Positions 1 through 9,342 of a DNA stretch of 64,000 bases are shown here, in pieces. Both the position numbers and the translations under genes were made by a program. Source of the DNA: Planctomycetota bacterium (lineage in GTDB: Bacteria > Planctomycetota > UBA1135 > GCA-002686595); contig JAKLKU010000002.1 in assembly GCA_023150475.1 (NCBI GenBank), positions 345,638-409,637 on the forward strand, read 5' to 3'. The notes under the pieces were generated by a model that worked only from the letters and a program-made list of their open reading frames with translations, made no database searches and was not told the origin of the DNA. Every line of letters starts with the position of its first letter. The stretch's first letter is position 1.

Positions 1-1123
1 CGTGGACCTGCGAGCCCGCGGCAAGGCCTTGCGACGCCATGTACGCGTGGCTGAAGAAGAACGAGTAGCTGCCGGAGCAGTCGCTCGGCGGAGGATTGCC
101 GCCCGAGCTCTGCGGCGGAAGGCGTTGCAGCGGCGGCTTCACGCACAACGTTCCGCCGGAGAACGGCACCGCGTTCGGCGTGGAGCCCCAGAAGAAGATG
201 CCGTTCTTGTTGTTGAGGCACTGGGTCGCGCTGATCGTCAGCGTGTCCGGGCCGCTCAGGATCGGCAGACCGACGAACGCGACGCTCGGCACACAACCGA
301 GACTGTTCGGCTTACCGACGCAGTAGCTCGACGGGTTGCTCGCCGCGGAGACGATCTGGCCGCGGATCTCACCGGCCGGGAAGTTCCCGGAGTGCACGTT
401 GAAGTACCAACCGCCGCCGAGCAGCGTCGCTTCGTCCGCGGCCGCGTAGTTGAGCACGCCGCTCTTCGAGTTGCCGGTCGGCAGCCCGAGCTTGACCGGA
501 CCGGCGACTCCCGGCGCGCCGACGTGGATGTGCGCGTTGGTCTCGGTGGCGGAAAGCGCGTCGAACGTCAGGCTGTAGAAGAACGAGTCGGCGACCGTGT
601 CGATCAGCAGGTAGGCGGAACCTTTCGCCGTCGAGGCGTTCGGCGGAGTCTCCTGCGCTCCGTCGAGATCGGCGCGCATCGTCACGAGGCTGTCGCTGCG
701 CAGCACTTGGCCCCGGATCTCGCCGGTGACGAAGTTGTTCGAGTGGATGTTGATGTACCACCCGCCGTTGACGAGCGTCGCTTCATCGGCCTCGGCGTAG
801 GAGAAGCTCCCGGTCTTGTTCGTGCCGAGCGGCAATCCGACCTTGACCGGCCCGCTGACTCCCACGGCGCCGGCGTGGAAGTGCGCGTTGTTCTCGGGCG
901 CCGAGAGTCCGGTGTACGTGATCGAGTACGTCGCCGTGTTGGTCGCGCGATCGACGAGCACGTACGCCGTGCCGGTCGCGGTCGACGGATTCGGCGGCAC
1001 TTCCTGCGAGCCGTCGAGGTCCGCGCGCATCGCGACGATCTGCGCGGACGCCGTCGATGCGAACGCGAGCACCGCGGTCGCGAGGAGGGAGGTCGAAAGC
1101 AAAGGAACGTTGAAGAACCGCAT
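1..1123 (-). CDS. Exported protein with two CHRD domains (3' end cut by window edge)
   Basis: The reading frame starts at the ATG at 1123-1121, behind AGGAG seven bases upstream, and runs off the left edge after 374 codons, so the C-terminus is missing. Residues 1-28 form a signal peptide ending ASTASAQ. Two CHRD-type repeats follow (about residues 30-140 and 147-260). Each opens with MRADLDG(S/A)QE, has a histidine motif (HFHAG, HIHVG), then (N)(I/V)HS and ends in GEIRGQ. CHRD domains were named from chordin and are common in exported bacterial proteins; their role in bacteria is unknown. The remaining visible C-terminal 110 residues contain several cysteines and a proline/serine/glycine-rich stretch and match nothing I recognise. 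The domain call is firm; no function is assigned. Confidence 0.85.
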   Translation of the reverse strand, partial: MRFFNVPLLSTSLLATAVLAFASTASAQIVAMRADLDGSQEVPPNPSTATGTAYVLVDRATNTATYSITYTGLSAPENNAHFHAGAVGVSGPVKVGLPLGTNKTGSFSYAEADEATLVNGGWYINIHSNNFVTGEIRGQVLRSDSLVTMRADLDGAQETPPNASTAKGSAYLLIDTVADSFFYSLTFDALSATETNAHIHVGAPGVAGPVKLGLPTGNSKSGVLNYAAADEATLLGGGWYFNVHSGNFPAGEIRGQIVSAASNPSSYCVGKPNSLGCVPSVAFVGLPILSGPDTLTISATQCLNNKNGIFFWGSTPNAVPFSGGTLCVKPPLQRLPPQSSGGNPPPSDCSGSYSFFFSHAYMASQGLAAGSQVH

Positions 1124-1932
1124 GAAGAGCTCCTGACTCGAAGTTGGGGGACGGAGGAACGATCGGCGAGCGACGCACACGGGGCCCGCGATCGAGCTCC
1201 TCGAGCTCGACCGCACGCCCGGCGCAGCGCAACGGGAGCCCGTGAGCCGACTCCCGGCACGCTGCGACGTCCACGGATTGGACGCTGCGCGCTGCGCGGC
1301 ATCGCGGGAGGGCGACGAACGCAGGCTGCGTTCGTACGAGCGTCGCGCTCCGACGGATGTGTCATCGCGATTCGTACGCGTTCCGTCGGCTCGTTCGTGG
1401 CACTGGACCGCGTTCGCTCGCTCGAAGTGAACGCGCGGCCACTTGCCGAAGCGGTTCTCGCCGCGGCGCAGCGCGGGGATCGGCCCCGAACGAGTACTGC
1501 CACCGGTGGTTGGGCAGGAAATTTCGAACGACGTGTAACCGAGCCGATTTGCGTCGGTCCATGCTGGAAGCCCCGCGTCGTGTCCTGCGTTGCGAGTGGA
1601 CCGAACCGACGTCCGCGCACCGCAAGCGAGCCCACGCCACTCGCGAAACGCAGCGGCTCGGTCGCGTTGTCGTCGTCGTCCGCGGTCGCCGAGGAACTTT
1701 CGTTCACGCCGGAGGACCGCTTGGGCCTCGCGGAAGGCGCGTGACGACGGCGCGAAACGCCACGCAAGCGTCGCCAGCGCCGTTTTCGTGACCCAACGTA
1801 CCGAGCCAGTTCCGTCCGAAGGTCGGTGTTAGGCTGGTCGTGGTCGCGAAGCGTCGTTTGGCAGGCGGCGTCGGCGAACGGGCACGGATGATCGGCAGGC
1901 ACCGGAACGATGCGCGGCGCAGTGGCGACCGC
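1124..1932. other. Gene-free interval between divergent genes
   Basis: About 800 bases. Every open frame here is arginine-rich on both strands and lacks a plausible start with a ribosome binding site, which is what random high-GC sequence gives. It must hold the promoters of the CHRD gene and of the lipoprotein gene, but I could not identify boxes with confidence. A GAGCTC-rich stretch near 1195-1212 is self-complementary but short. I see nothing else. Confidence 0.5.
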
Positions 1933-4617
1933 ATGGGATGTCGTCGCGCCTCACGCGACGCGGAAGCGGGTTCGTCGCGCGCGGGCCGAACGGGTCGAAC
2001 GGGCGGAACGGGCCGAACGGGCCGGTCAAGCCTCGTCGGCGGCGCGGCCGCGGCGCTCGTCGCGAGCGTTCTCGGCGCCTGCGGCGGCTCCGGGTCCGGG
2101 GGCGGGAACGTCACGCCGCCCGCCACGGCGTCGGCGCAAGTGATCGACGGCTACACGCTCGTCGCGAGCAAGGCCCTCGCCATCGACTCGAACGGTGCGG
2201 TCTTCGACGGCGCGGGCGCCGGACTCTTCACGTTGCAGCACACGCCGGGGGATCCGTTGACGCCGCTCGCTCCCGTCGCGCCGGAGAAGCTCGAACTCGG
2301 CGGGTTCGTGCGTGCGCTCGAAGTCACCGACGAGCACGTCTACGCGGCCGCGTGGAGGCGCGGGCTCGTCGCGATCCGGCGCAGCGACACGTCGATCGTG
2401 AACACCGGCGTGCTCGCCGGTACCGAAGGCGCGCGTTCGCTCGCCGTGCTCGACGCGGACGCGAGCGCGTGTCCGTCGAAACGCATCGTGATCGTCGGCA
2501 CGGACGATCCGCTGGACACCACGAGCGGCGTGCCCGGGACCGCCGGCGGGCGGCTCGTGATCGTCGAGCACGACTTGGCGAGCGACACGCTCGCCGTGCG
2601 CGCCGCCTTCGACGTCGGCGCGACCGTGCAGTGCGTCGCGGCGAGCCTCGCGATCGCGCCCCCGCCTTCGGGCACGAACGACGCGAGCTTCACGGTCCTG
2701 CTCGGCGCCGACTGCGCGCGGATCGGCGCGTCGCGCGCGTCGCTGCAGCGGCGCGACTTCTCCTACCACTGCGCGAACGGCGCTCTCGTGATCACGGAAG
2801 ATGCGCGCACTCCGTGGCCCGCCGCGACGAGCGCGCCGGAGTGCATCGTGCGCGACGTCGTGATCGACGAAACGCGAGCGCGCGCCTACGCCGCGGCGTA
2901 CTTCCACGGCGTGTTCGCGTTCGACGTCGCGAACGGAACGCTCACGGCGGACGCGAGCCCCGGTTGGCCGCTCGTGGAGCGCGACGGCCAAGGCGTGCCG
3001 CGCGCGAGCCACGCGAACACGCTGGCGCTCGACCCCGCGCCGGAATCCGCGCCGAACGCCGGCGCGCGGCTTTGCGTCGGTTGGGGCAAGGAGTTCGCGG
3101 GCGAGTGGCAGTTCTTCGGCGACTCGTCGCGGCCGGAGTGCGCCAGCGCCCCCGGCGCGAACGGCCAACTCCCCGTCGACGGCGTGTTCGTCTATCGCCT
3201 CGACGTGAACGACGATCCGGTGCTCGTCGGCGCGGACCCGGTCGCGGAACTCGAGCTCACACCGAGTCCGCTGCCGCTCTACGGCGTCGAAGACGTGCGT
3301 TGCGTGCGTTACGGCGGAGCGGATTACCACTTGGCGATCGCCGGCGACACGAGCGGCCTCGCGCTCGTGCGCGTCACTCCAGGGAGCGGCGGTTCGACTG
3401 CGGTCGTCGAAGCGTCTTGGGACGAGCGCGATCCGGCACGTCTCGCGCTCAAGGCGCACGACGACGCGGTCGTGCTCTCGACTCCTAACGGCGACTTCCT
3501 CCACGTCGCGACGGAAGTCGGGGTCGCCGCGTTCGACCTCGCGACCGCGTTGCGGGACGCGCGCACGTCGAATCCGACGTTCGGCTCGATTCCGGCGCCG
3601 TTCAGCGAGCTCGTCGGCGCCGTCACGCTCGGCGTCTTCCCGCCGCCGAACGCACGTTTGGTCGGTGCGACGCAACGCGGCGTGCCCGGTCAGCCCGGTG
3701 GCGTGCAGGTGTACGACCTCGCGACACCCGATCGACCGCTCGCGCTCGGCGCCGAGCTCCAGAAGGACGGGCGCGGCTTCGCGCTCGCCGCGGTGCTCGG
3801 CGCGTGGAACGGCGCGACGAAACCCACGGATGCGGACCGGCGCCGTTGGGTGTTCACGACGCAGTCGGACGGCACCGACGTGACGAAGTCGTACACGGTG
3901 AAGCTCTTCGACCTCGGCACGCAGAATGCGCCGAACGATCCAGACTGCGCGCCGCCGTGCACGCCGGCAGCGCTCGTCGCGACGTGGCAAGACGCGCCGG
4001 CCGCGGACGCGCTCGAGGGCATCGCCGTGCGCGAAGTGAACGGCGGTCGCGAGCTCGCCGTCTACGTGCCCTTCGGCGTCAACGGCGACGCGCCACGGTC
4101 GCTCGCGAGCGCTCGGGCCGGAGTCGTGGTGCTGCGTGTGACGCTCGACGGCGCGGGTGTGCCGCACTTCACGAAAGTGCAGAAGCTCGTGTCCTTCAGC
4201 GACGTCGATCCGACGTTCAAGGCCGGCCGCGCGACGCTCGATGCGGCGAGCGAGCGGCTCTTCGTCGCGTGGGGCACCGGCGGGCTCGCCGCGTACGACA
4301 CGTCGTCGCCGTACCAGCTCACGCCACTCGCAAAACGCGATTTGTCGCAGGAGATCGGCGCGTACGGCACGCGGCTCAGCCCGACGCACGTCGTTCTCGG
4401 TGCGAAGGACTGCGATCGCGAGTTCGTCTACGTCGCGTTCCTCGACGACGGCGTCGGCGTGCTCGACGCGGACTTGACCGGAGCGATCGGTTTCGTGCCG
4501 GTCGCAGGCCAAGCGATCTCGCTGACGCTCGATCCGCGCGACCCGGCGCGCCGCACGGTCTTCGTCAGCGAAGGCCGCGCGGGCGTCGAGAAGCTCGTGA
4601 TCGATCCATGCGAGTGA
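1933..4617 (+). CDS. Large lipoprotein, probable beta-propeller
   Basis: Taken from the ATG at 1933 the product is 894 residues. The N-terminus is basic (RTG repeats encoded by a reiterated cgaacggg), then a hydrophobic segment ends in the lipobox LGAC with Cys50, followed by a glycine/serine linker, so it should be lipid-anchored. The rest is built of recurring beta-rich blocks in which a short hydrophobic strand is followed by phrases such as VYDLATPDRPLALG or VAAFDLATALRD, reminiscent of LVIVD-type propeller repeats. I do not recognise a specific family and propose no substrate. The start is uncertain: another in-frame ATG lies at 1888 and no good ribosome binding site precedes either. It stands alone, convergent with the amidohydrolase pair. 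Confidence 0.75.
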   Translation: MGCRRASRDAEAGSSRAGRTGRTGGTGRTGRSSLVGGAAAALVASVLGACGGSGSGGGNVTPPATASAQVIDGYTLVASKALAIDSNGAVFDGAGAGLFTLQHTPGDPLTPLAPVAPEKLELGGFVRALEVTDEHVYAAAWRRGLVAIRRSDTSIVNTGVLAGTEGARSLAVLDADASACPSKRIVIVGTDDPLDTTSGVPGTAGGRLVIVEHDLASDTLAVRAAFDVGATVQCVAASLAIAPPPSGTNDASFTVLLGADCARIGASRASLQRRDFSYHCANGALVITEDARTPWPAATSAPECIVRDVVIDETRARAYAAAYFHGVFAFDVANGTLTADASPGWPLVERDGQGVPRASHANTLALDPAPESAPNAGARLCVGWGKEFAGEWQFFGDSSRPECASAPGANGQLPVDGVFVYRLDVNDDPVLVGADPVAELELTPSPLPLYGVEDVRCVRYGGADYHLAIAGDTSGLALVRVTPGSGGSTAVVEASWDERDPARLALKAHDDAVVLSTPNGDFLHVATEVGVAAFDLATALRDARTSNPTFGSIPAPFSELVGAVTLGVFPPPNARLVGATQRGVPGQPGGVQVYDLATPDRPLALGAELQKDGRGFALAAVLGAWNGATKPTDADRRRWVFTTQSDGTDVTKSYTVKLFDLGTQNAPNDPDCAPPCTPAALVATWQDAPAADALEGIAVREVNGGRELAVYVPFGVNGDAPRSLASARAGVVVLRVTLDGAGVPHFTKVQKLVSFSDVDPTFKAGRATLDAASERLFVAWGTGGLAAYDTSSPYQLTPLAKRDLSQEIGAYGTRLSPTHVVLGAKDCDREFVYVAFLDDGVGVLDADLTGAIGFVPVAGQAISLTLDPRDPARRTVFVSEGRAGVEKLVIDPCE

Positions 4618-4639
4618 CGCGGGTTCGTCGCTCGCGCGT

Positions 4640-5872
4640 TCAGCGCAAACCGGCGAACACCACCACGCCGTCGATCACCGTCGCGACGCAGTGCGTCGTG
4701 TACTCGAACGGATCGCCGTCGTAGAGCGCGAAGTCGGCGTCCTTGCCGACCTCCAAGCTGCCGACGCGCGCGTCGATGCCGAGCACGCGAGCCGCGTCGA
4801 GCGTGATCGCGCGCAACGCGGCGTCGCGTCCGAGCCCGTGCGCGGCCGCGATCGCCGCTTCGTAGAGCACCACGCGCGTCTTCGGCACGTAGCTCTCGTA
4901 CCCGCTCTGGAACGCGAACGGGATCTTGGCGTCGAAGAGCTGCTTCGGCGTCGTGCGGCTCGCGTTCTGCAGGTCCTCGACGAAGCGCGCCATCGGCGGG
5001 TGCGCGATCACCGGCACGTGCGCGGCCGAGAGTTCGTCGAGCACGACGTACGCCTCCGCGGCGCCGTCGAGGACGAGCTTGAAACCGAACTCGCGCGCGA
5101 GCCGCAACGCCGACGAGATGTCTTGATGCCGGTGCGCGGTCACGAGCAACGGCACGCGGCCTTCGAGCACGTCGACGAGCGCTTCCTTGCGCAGATCTCG
5201 ATCGGGGCGTTTCGTCGCATCGTCGCCGGCCGCCGCGAGCGTGCGGCGATGCTCGTCCGCGCCGATCAACGCTTCGCGCAAGAGCGCGAGCTGCTTGCCC
5301 GCGGTGCCCGGCGACTTGCCCTTGCCTTCCGCGCGAGAATCGGAGCCGAGCGTCGCCGCGACCATCGCGCGCGGCACGAGCACCGCTTCGTCGACCGTGT
5401 CGCCGCGCGTCTTCGCGATCAGCGTGTCGCCTGAGATCAACGCGAGCGGCGCGTGCCCGGTGTGGATCGTCGTGACGCCGAACTCGCGCACCCACTCGAT
5501 CAAGCGCTCGCGAGCGTTGTACGCGTCGAGCGCGCGCAACTCGGGCTGGATCGGCGCCGCGGGATCGTGTTGGTCCTGATCCTGCGGTTGGTTCAAATAC
5601 CCCGCGAGCCCGATGACGCAGTGCGCGTCGATCAGTCCGGGCGTGACGACGTCCGCCGTCAACGTCCGCATGCCGATCGGCGGCTCGAGCTCGGTCATGG
5701 GTCCGAGCGCGACGATCTTGCCGCCCTTGACGAGCACGACGCCATTCTCGATCACGGCGCCGGAGACCGTGTGCACGCGCTTGCCGAAGACGGCGAGGTC
5801 CTGCGCGATCACCGACGCGGCGAGCACGAACACGCCGCACGCACGCGCGCCAAGGCAGATGAGCGCGCTCAT
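4640..5872 (-). CDS. Exported amidohydrolase paralogue with degenerate metal site
   Basis: This is the second gene of a two-gene operon; its ATG overlaps the upstream stop (ATGA). The product is 410 residues with a signal peptide (MSALICLGAR..., cleavage after about residue 24). It has the imidazolonepropionase-like amidohydrolase layout: beta-sandwich start, GLIDAH at residues 80-84, barrel, and the C-terminal VGSLEVGKDADFALYDGDP signature. Compared with its neighbour, the HxH metal motif reads HCV (His84, Val86), the VLHH motif reads VLDG and the FHTDD motif reads FQSGY. Several metal ligands are therefore absent, while the frame is intact and well conserved elsewhere. I infer a non-catalytic or altered subunit, perhaps partnering the upstream protein. 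A changed active site using other residues cannot be excluded. Confidence 0.9.
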   Translation of the reverse strand: MSALICLGARACGVFVLAASVIAQDLAVFGKRVHTVSGAVIENGVVLVKGGKIVALGPMTELEPPIGMRTLTADVVTPGLIDAHCVIGLAGYLNQPQDQDQHDPAAPIQPELRALDAYNARERLIEWVREFGVTTIHTGHAPLALISGDTLIAKTRGDTVDEAVLVPRAMVAATLGSDSRAEGKGKSPGTAGKQLALLREALIGADEHRRTLAAAGDDATKRPDRDLRKEALVDVLEGRVPLLVTAHRHQDISSALRLAREFGFKLVLDGAAEAYVVLDELSAAHVPVIAHPPMARFVEDLQNASRTTPKQLFDAKIPFAFQSGYESYVPKTRVVLYEAAIAAAHGLGRDAALRAITLDAARVLGIDARVGSLEVGKDADFALYDGDPFEYTTHCVATVIDGVVVFAGLR

Positions 5873-7176
5873 CGCACTTCCTCCTCGCCGAGGCAGCACA
5901 ACGCGCCGCCGCGCGCTTGGCCCGCGCCCCAACCACCTTCCGCCCACAGCCGATCCTGCGGATTGGCGTAGTCGAAGACCTTCTCGCCGGCGACCCAAGT
6001 TTGCTCGACGCGCGTGTACACCGACAGCGGATCGCCGTCGAGCACGATGAAGTCCGCGTCCTTGCCGCGCTCGAGGCTGCCGACGCGGTCGCCGAGGTCG
6101 AGCATCCGCGCCGGATTCAGCGTCAAGCCGGCGAGCGCCGTCTCGCGCGAGAGCCCGGCGCGCACCGCGAGCGCCGCCATGCGCAGGAAGAGCCGGCCGT
6201 CGGTGATCCAGTCGTCGGTGTGGAACGCGACGAGCTCACGCGCGCCGCGTTTCTCGAGCTCCGAGGCGGAACGCGCGTCGACGTCCATCGCTTCGAGTTT
6301 GCCGCCCGGCGTGTCGACGACGATCAGCGAACACGAAGCCTTCGCCGCGACGATCTCGTCGGCAACCTTCCACGCGTCGCTGACGTGGTGCAGCACGACG
6401 CGGAAGCCGAACTCCTTCGCGAGCCGCAACACCGTGAGCACGTCGTCGTGCCGGTGCGTGTGGTGGTGGACGATGCGTTTGCCTTCGAGGACTTCGACGA
6501 GCGCTTCGTTCGCGAGGTCGCGCGGCGGTCGTTTGCTCGCGTCGTCGCCGGCGGCGGCGAGCTTGCGACGATACTCCTCTGCCGCGACGAAGGCTTCGCG
6601 CACCAACGCGGCCGACTTGCCGCGCGTGCCCGGGAACGGCGGCTCCTGTTGGCTGTTGGTGCCGTTCGCCATCTTCATGCCGCCCATCGGCGAACCGTCG
6701 GCGAAGCGATAACAGAGCTCCTCGATCGTGCCCACGTCGCGGTTCTTGAGGTAGATCGTCTGGCCGCTGAGCAAGTGGCCGCTGCCCGACATCACGTTGA
6801 GCGTCGTGATGCCACCCGCTTGCGCGCGTTGCAGTCCGGAGTCGCGGCAATCGACGGCGTCGAGCATGCGCACACTCGGTTGGATCGGTGCGCTCGCATC
6901 CGCGCCCCACCCGCCGCCGACGTGGCTGTGCGTGTCGACGAGCCCAGGCATCAACGTCTTGCCCACGACGTCGACGCGCTCGGTGTTCGCGGGCAACACG
7001 GTGCTCGCACGCGCGCCGACCGCGACGATGCGGCCCTTCTCGATCACGAGCACGCCGTCGTCGATCGCGGGTGCAGCGATCGGCAGGATCCGCGCGCCGA
7101 CGAACGCGAGAGGACGATCTTGCGCGAGCACCGGCAACGCCCACGCGAACACGCAAAGCCAGGGGACGAGTTTCAT
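5869..7176 (-). CDS. Exported metal-dependent amidohydrolase (imidazolonepropionase-like)
   Basis: Start chosen at the ATG at 7176, which puts the signal peptide MKLVPWLCVFAWALPVLAQ at the N-terminus; 435 residues. Metal-site motifs are intact: DTHSH (His83, His85), the HHHTHRHDD stretch, VVLHHVSD, and FHTDD with the expected aspartate. The C-terminal RVGSLERGKDADFIVLDGDP phrase is the usual amidohydrolase ending. The family hydrolyses C-N bonds in cyclic amides or peptide-like compounds in the periplasm or outside the cell; the substrate cannot be told from sequence. It is first in an operon with the degenerate paralogue, with which it shares colinear sequence (e.g. RRKLAAAGDDASKRP against RRTLAAAGDDATKRP), implying tandem duplication. 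Confidence 0.93.
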   Translation of the reverse strand: MKLVPWLCVFAWALPVLAQDRPLAFVGARILPIAAPAIDDGVLVIEKGRIVAVGARASTVLPANTERVDVVGKTLMPGLVDTHSHVGGGWGADASAPIQPSVRMLDAVDCRDSGLQRAQAGGITTLNVMSGSGHLLSGQTIYLKNRDVGTIEELCYRFADGSPMGGMKMANGTNSQQEPPFPGTRGKSAALVREAFVAAEEYRRKLAAAGDDASKRPPRDLANEALVEVLEGKRIVHHHTHRHDDVLTVLRLAKEFGFRVVLHHVSDAWKVADEIVAAKASCSLIVVDTPGGKLEAMDVDARSASELEKRGARELVAFHTDDWITDGRLFLRMAALAVRAGLSRETALAGLTLNPARMLDLGDRVGSLERGKDADFIVLDGDPLSVYTRVEQTWVAGEKVFDYANPQDRLWAEGGWGAGQARGGALCCLGEEEVR

Positions 7177-7274
7177 CGCGTCGACAGCGTAACGGCCACG
7201 TCGCGCGTTCGCTCGCACAGCTCTGACGACCTCCGTACCGGAGCCAGACGCAGAGCGCTCGCCTGTGCGGCACG

Positions 7275-8735
7275 ATGGCCGCCATGCTGCACCTCTGTCT
7301 TGCGCTCGCGCTGCAAACGGCCACGACTCCGGACATCTGCGGCGCGTGGTCCGGTGCCGCGTTCCATCGAGGCTCGTCGACGCCCTACGGACTCGAAATC
7401 GAGCGCACGGACTCCGGCGCCCTCGCGGTCGCGGTCAGTCTGCCGGCGATCCACGTGCTGCATCAGCCGCTCGGCGAGTTCGAGCTGCGTGCACTCGACG
7501 GCGGCAAGCTCGAGCTCGGTTGGCTCGGCACGCTGACGCTCGGCGCGGACGGACGCACGCTCGAGGGCACGGTGGCGAGCGCGTTCTCGCCGATCGACGA
7601 GCTCCCGTTCACCGTGCGGCGAGTCGACGAGCTCGAGTTCCCCGCTCGCCCGGAACTCGCTGCGCCGCTCGCGACGCCGGTGTGGACGTACGACGCGCGA
7701 AGCCCTGCGTGGCCGGGCGCGACGTTCGCGGACGGCCGAGTGCTCGTCGGAGTCGAAGACGGCCGATTGCTCGCCCTCGATCCGCGCGACGGCACGAAGC
7801 GTTGGGAGTTCGCGACCGGCGCTCGCTTGCGTTCGCGCGCGAGCGTCGAGCACGGCGTCGTCTACCAGCACTCCGACGACGGCTGCGTCTATGCGCTCGA
7901 CCTCGCGACCGGCAAGGAGCGTTGGCGCGTGCGGCTCGAGACCGAACCGATCGTGCGTTTGCCTTTCGACGATCCGGCGTCGCGCTACGACCGCTTCGGC
8001 TCCGGCGTGACCGTCGCGCAAGGGAAGCTCTTCGTCGGCACGCACGACGGTCGGGTGCTCGCGCTCGATCCACGCGACGGCAAGACGCTTTGGACGCACT
8101 CGGGCAACGAGTGCGTGCTCGCCGCGCCGGCGGTCGACGAACGGCGCGTCTACTTCGGCGGCTTCGACGGACGAGTTCGCGCGCTCGACGTCGCGACCGG
8201 CAAGGAGCTCTGGAAGTTCGACACGCGCAAGGCCGTCGTGTCGACGCCGGCGCTCGCGGGCGAACGTGTGATCGTCGGCAGCCGTTCGTACGAGTTCTTC
8301 GGACTCGACGCGGCGTCCGGCGCGAGCGCGTGGCGACACTACACGTGGTTCTCGTGGATCGAGTCGAGCGCGGTCGTGCGCGACGGCAGTGTGTACGTCG
8401 GCTCGTCGGACACTGCCGCGGTCACGGCGTACGACGCGCGCTCCGGCGAACGTCGTTGGTCGACCGACGTCCACGGCTGGGCCTGGGGCGAGCCGGCGGT
8501 CGGCGAAACTCGCGTCTACGTCGGCACGTGCGGCCAAGTCGGCTATCCCGCGCCCCACCGCAGTGGGTTCGTCGCGCTCGACCGCGAGAGCGGCAAGCCA
8601 GCGTGGCGTTTCGAGACATCGGCGCAGGACGAGGCCGCGGGCACGACGTTCGGCTTCCCCGGCACGGCCGCGCTCGGTCGAGCGCGGGTCTTCGCCGCCG
8701 GGCTCGACGGCAAGGTCCGCGCGTTCGAGCCGTGA
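7275..8735 (+). CDS. Exported PQQ-type seven-bladed beta-propeller protein
   Basis: 486 residues from the ATG at 7275 (a second ATG at 7284 is equally good). A short hydrophobic N-terminus may be a signal peptide. About 115 residues of beta-rich sequence precede the propeller, which begins near residue 131 (VWTYDA). Seven repeats of the form xALDxxxGxxxW are visible, e.g. LALDPRDGTKRWEF, YALDLATGKERWRV, RALDVATGKELWKF and VALDRESGKPAWRFE. Such repeats occur in quinoprotein dehydrogenases, BamB and many scaffold proteins. I see no quinone-dehydrogenase catalytic features, so a binding or scaffold role is more likely than an enzyme. It diverges from the amidohydrolase operon across 98 bases. 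Confidence 0.88.
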   Translation: MAAMLHLCLALALQTATTPDICGAWSGAAFHRGSSTPYGLEIERTDSGALAVAVSLPAIHVLHQPLGEFELRALDGGKLELGWLGTLTLGADGRTLEGTVASAFSPIDELPFTVRRVDELEFPARPELAAPLATPVWTYDARSPAWPGATFADGRVLVGVEDGRLLALDPRDGTKRWEFATGARLRSRASVEHGVVYQHSDDGCVYALDLATGKERWRVRLETEPIVRLPFDDPASRYDRFGSGVTVAQGKLFVGTHDGRVLALDPRDGKTLWTHSGNECVLAAPAVDERRVYFGGFDGRVRALDVATGKELWKFDTRKAVVSTPALAGERVIVGSRSYEFFGLDAASGASAWRHYTWFSWIESSAVVRDGSVYVGSSDTAAVTAYDARSGERRWSTDVHGWAWGEPAVGETRVYVGTCGQVGYPAPHRSGFVALDRESGKPAWRFETSAQDEAAGTTFGFPGTAALGRARVFAAGLDGKVRAFEP

Positions 8736-8801
8736 CCTTCGAGGCGGAAACGCGCCGCCGTGTCCCCGCGAACGCGGGCGGCGGATAAGCTCTTCGCCCC
8801 C

Positions 8802-9308
8802 ATGGCAGCGCAAACCAAACAAGTCGTCGGCCCGAACAAAGTCGTGGCCGTGTACTTCACGCTTAAGAACGACGCCGGCGAAGTGATCGAGACCAACCGG
8901 CGCGGCGGCAAACCGCTGATCTACCTCCACGGCGTCAAGGCGATCCTGCCGGGCCTCGAACAAGCGCTCGAAGGCAAGGCGAAGGACGATCAGTTCTCGG
9001 TGTCGGTGCCGCCCGAGCTCGCGTGGGGACACCACCGCCCCGAGTTCGTCGAGAAAGTGATGCGCTCGACGCTGCCGGCGGACGTCGCGTTGCAGCCGGG
9101 GATGCTGTTGCGCGGCACCGATCCGAATGGTCGGCCGGTCGCGGCGACGGTCGTGAAGATCGAGGGCGACGAAGTCACGGTCGATCGCAATCACCCGCTC
9201 GCGGGCAAAGTGTTGCACTACGAAGTGATCGTCGCCGGCGTCCGTGACGCGACGCGCGAAGAGGTCATGCACGGTCACGTGCACGGCCCCGGCGGCGCGC
9301 ACCACTGA
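8802..9308 (+). CDS. FKBP-type peptidyl-prolyl isomerase, SlyD-like
   Basis: 168 residues from the ATG at 8802, placed so the protein begins MAAQTKQVVG. It shows the FKBP fold halves (VAVYFTLKNDAGEVIETN, then LHGVKAILPGLEQALEGK) separated by the insert-in-flap region typical of SlyD (SVPPELAWGHHRPEF...). The C-terminus ends in a histidine-rich tail, HGHVHGPGGAHH, which in SlyD binds nickel and other metals. Expected role: prolyl isomerisation and chaperone activity in the cytosol; metal handling is possible. No signal peptide. An upstream GTG at 8760 would add 14 residues and is less likely. Confidence 0.9.
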   Translation: MAAQTKQVVGPNKVVAVYFTLKNDAGEVIETNRRGGKPLIYLHGVKAILPGLEQALEGKAKDDQFSVSVPPELAWGHHRPEFVEKVMRSTLPADVALQPGMLLRGTDPNGRPVAATVVKIEGDEVTVDRNHPLAGKVLHYEVIVAGVRDATREEVMHGHVHGPGGAHH

Positions 9309-9342
9309 TTCTCGGACGCAGGCGCGTCGCGCGAGGTCGGGC

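Noticed and set aside
4640..5872. Degenerate amidohydrolase as a pseudogene
   Set aside because: No stop or frameshift; signal peptide, barrel and C-terminal signature are intact, and it is translationally coupled to its paralogue.
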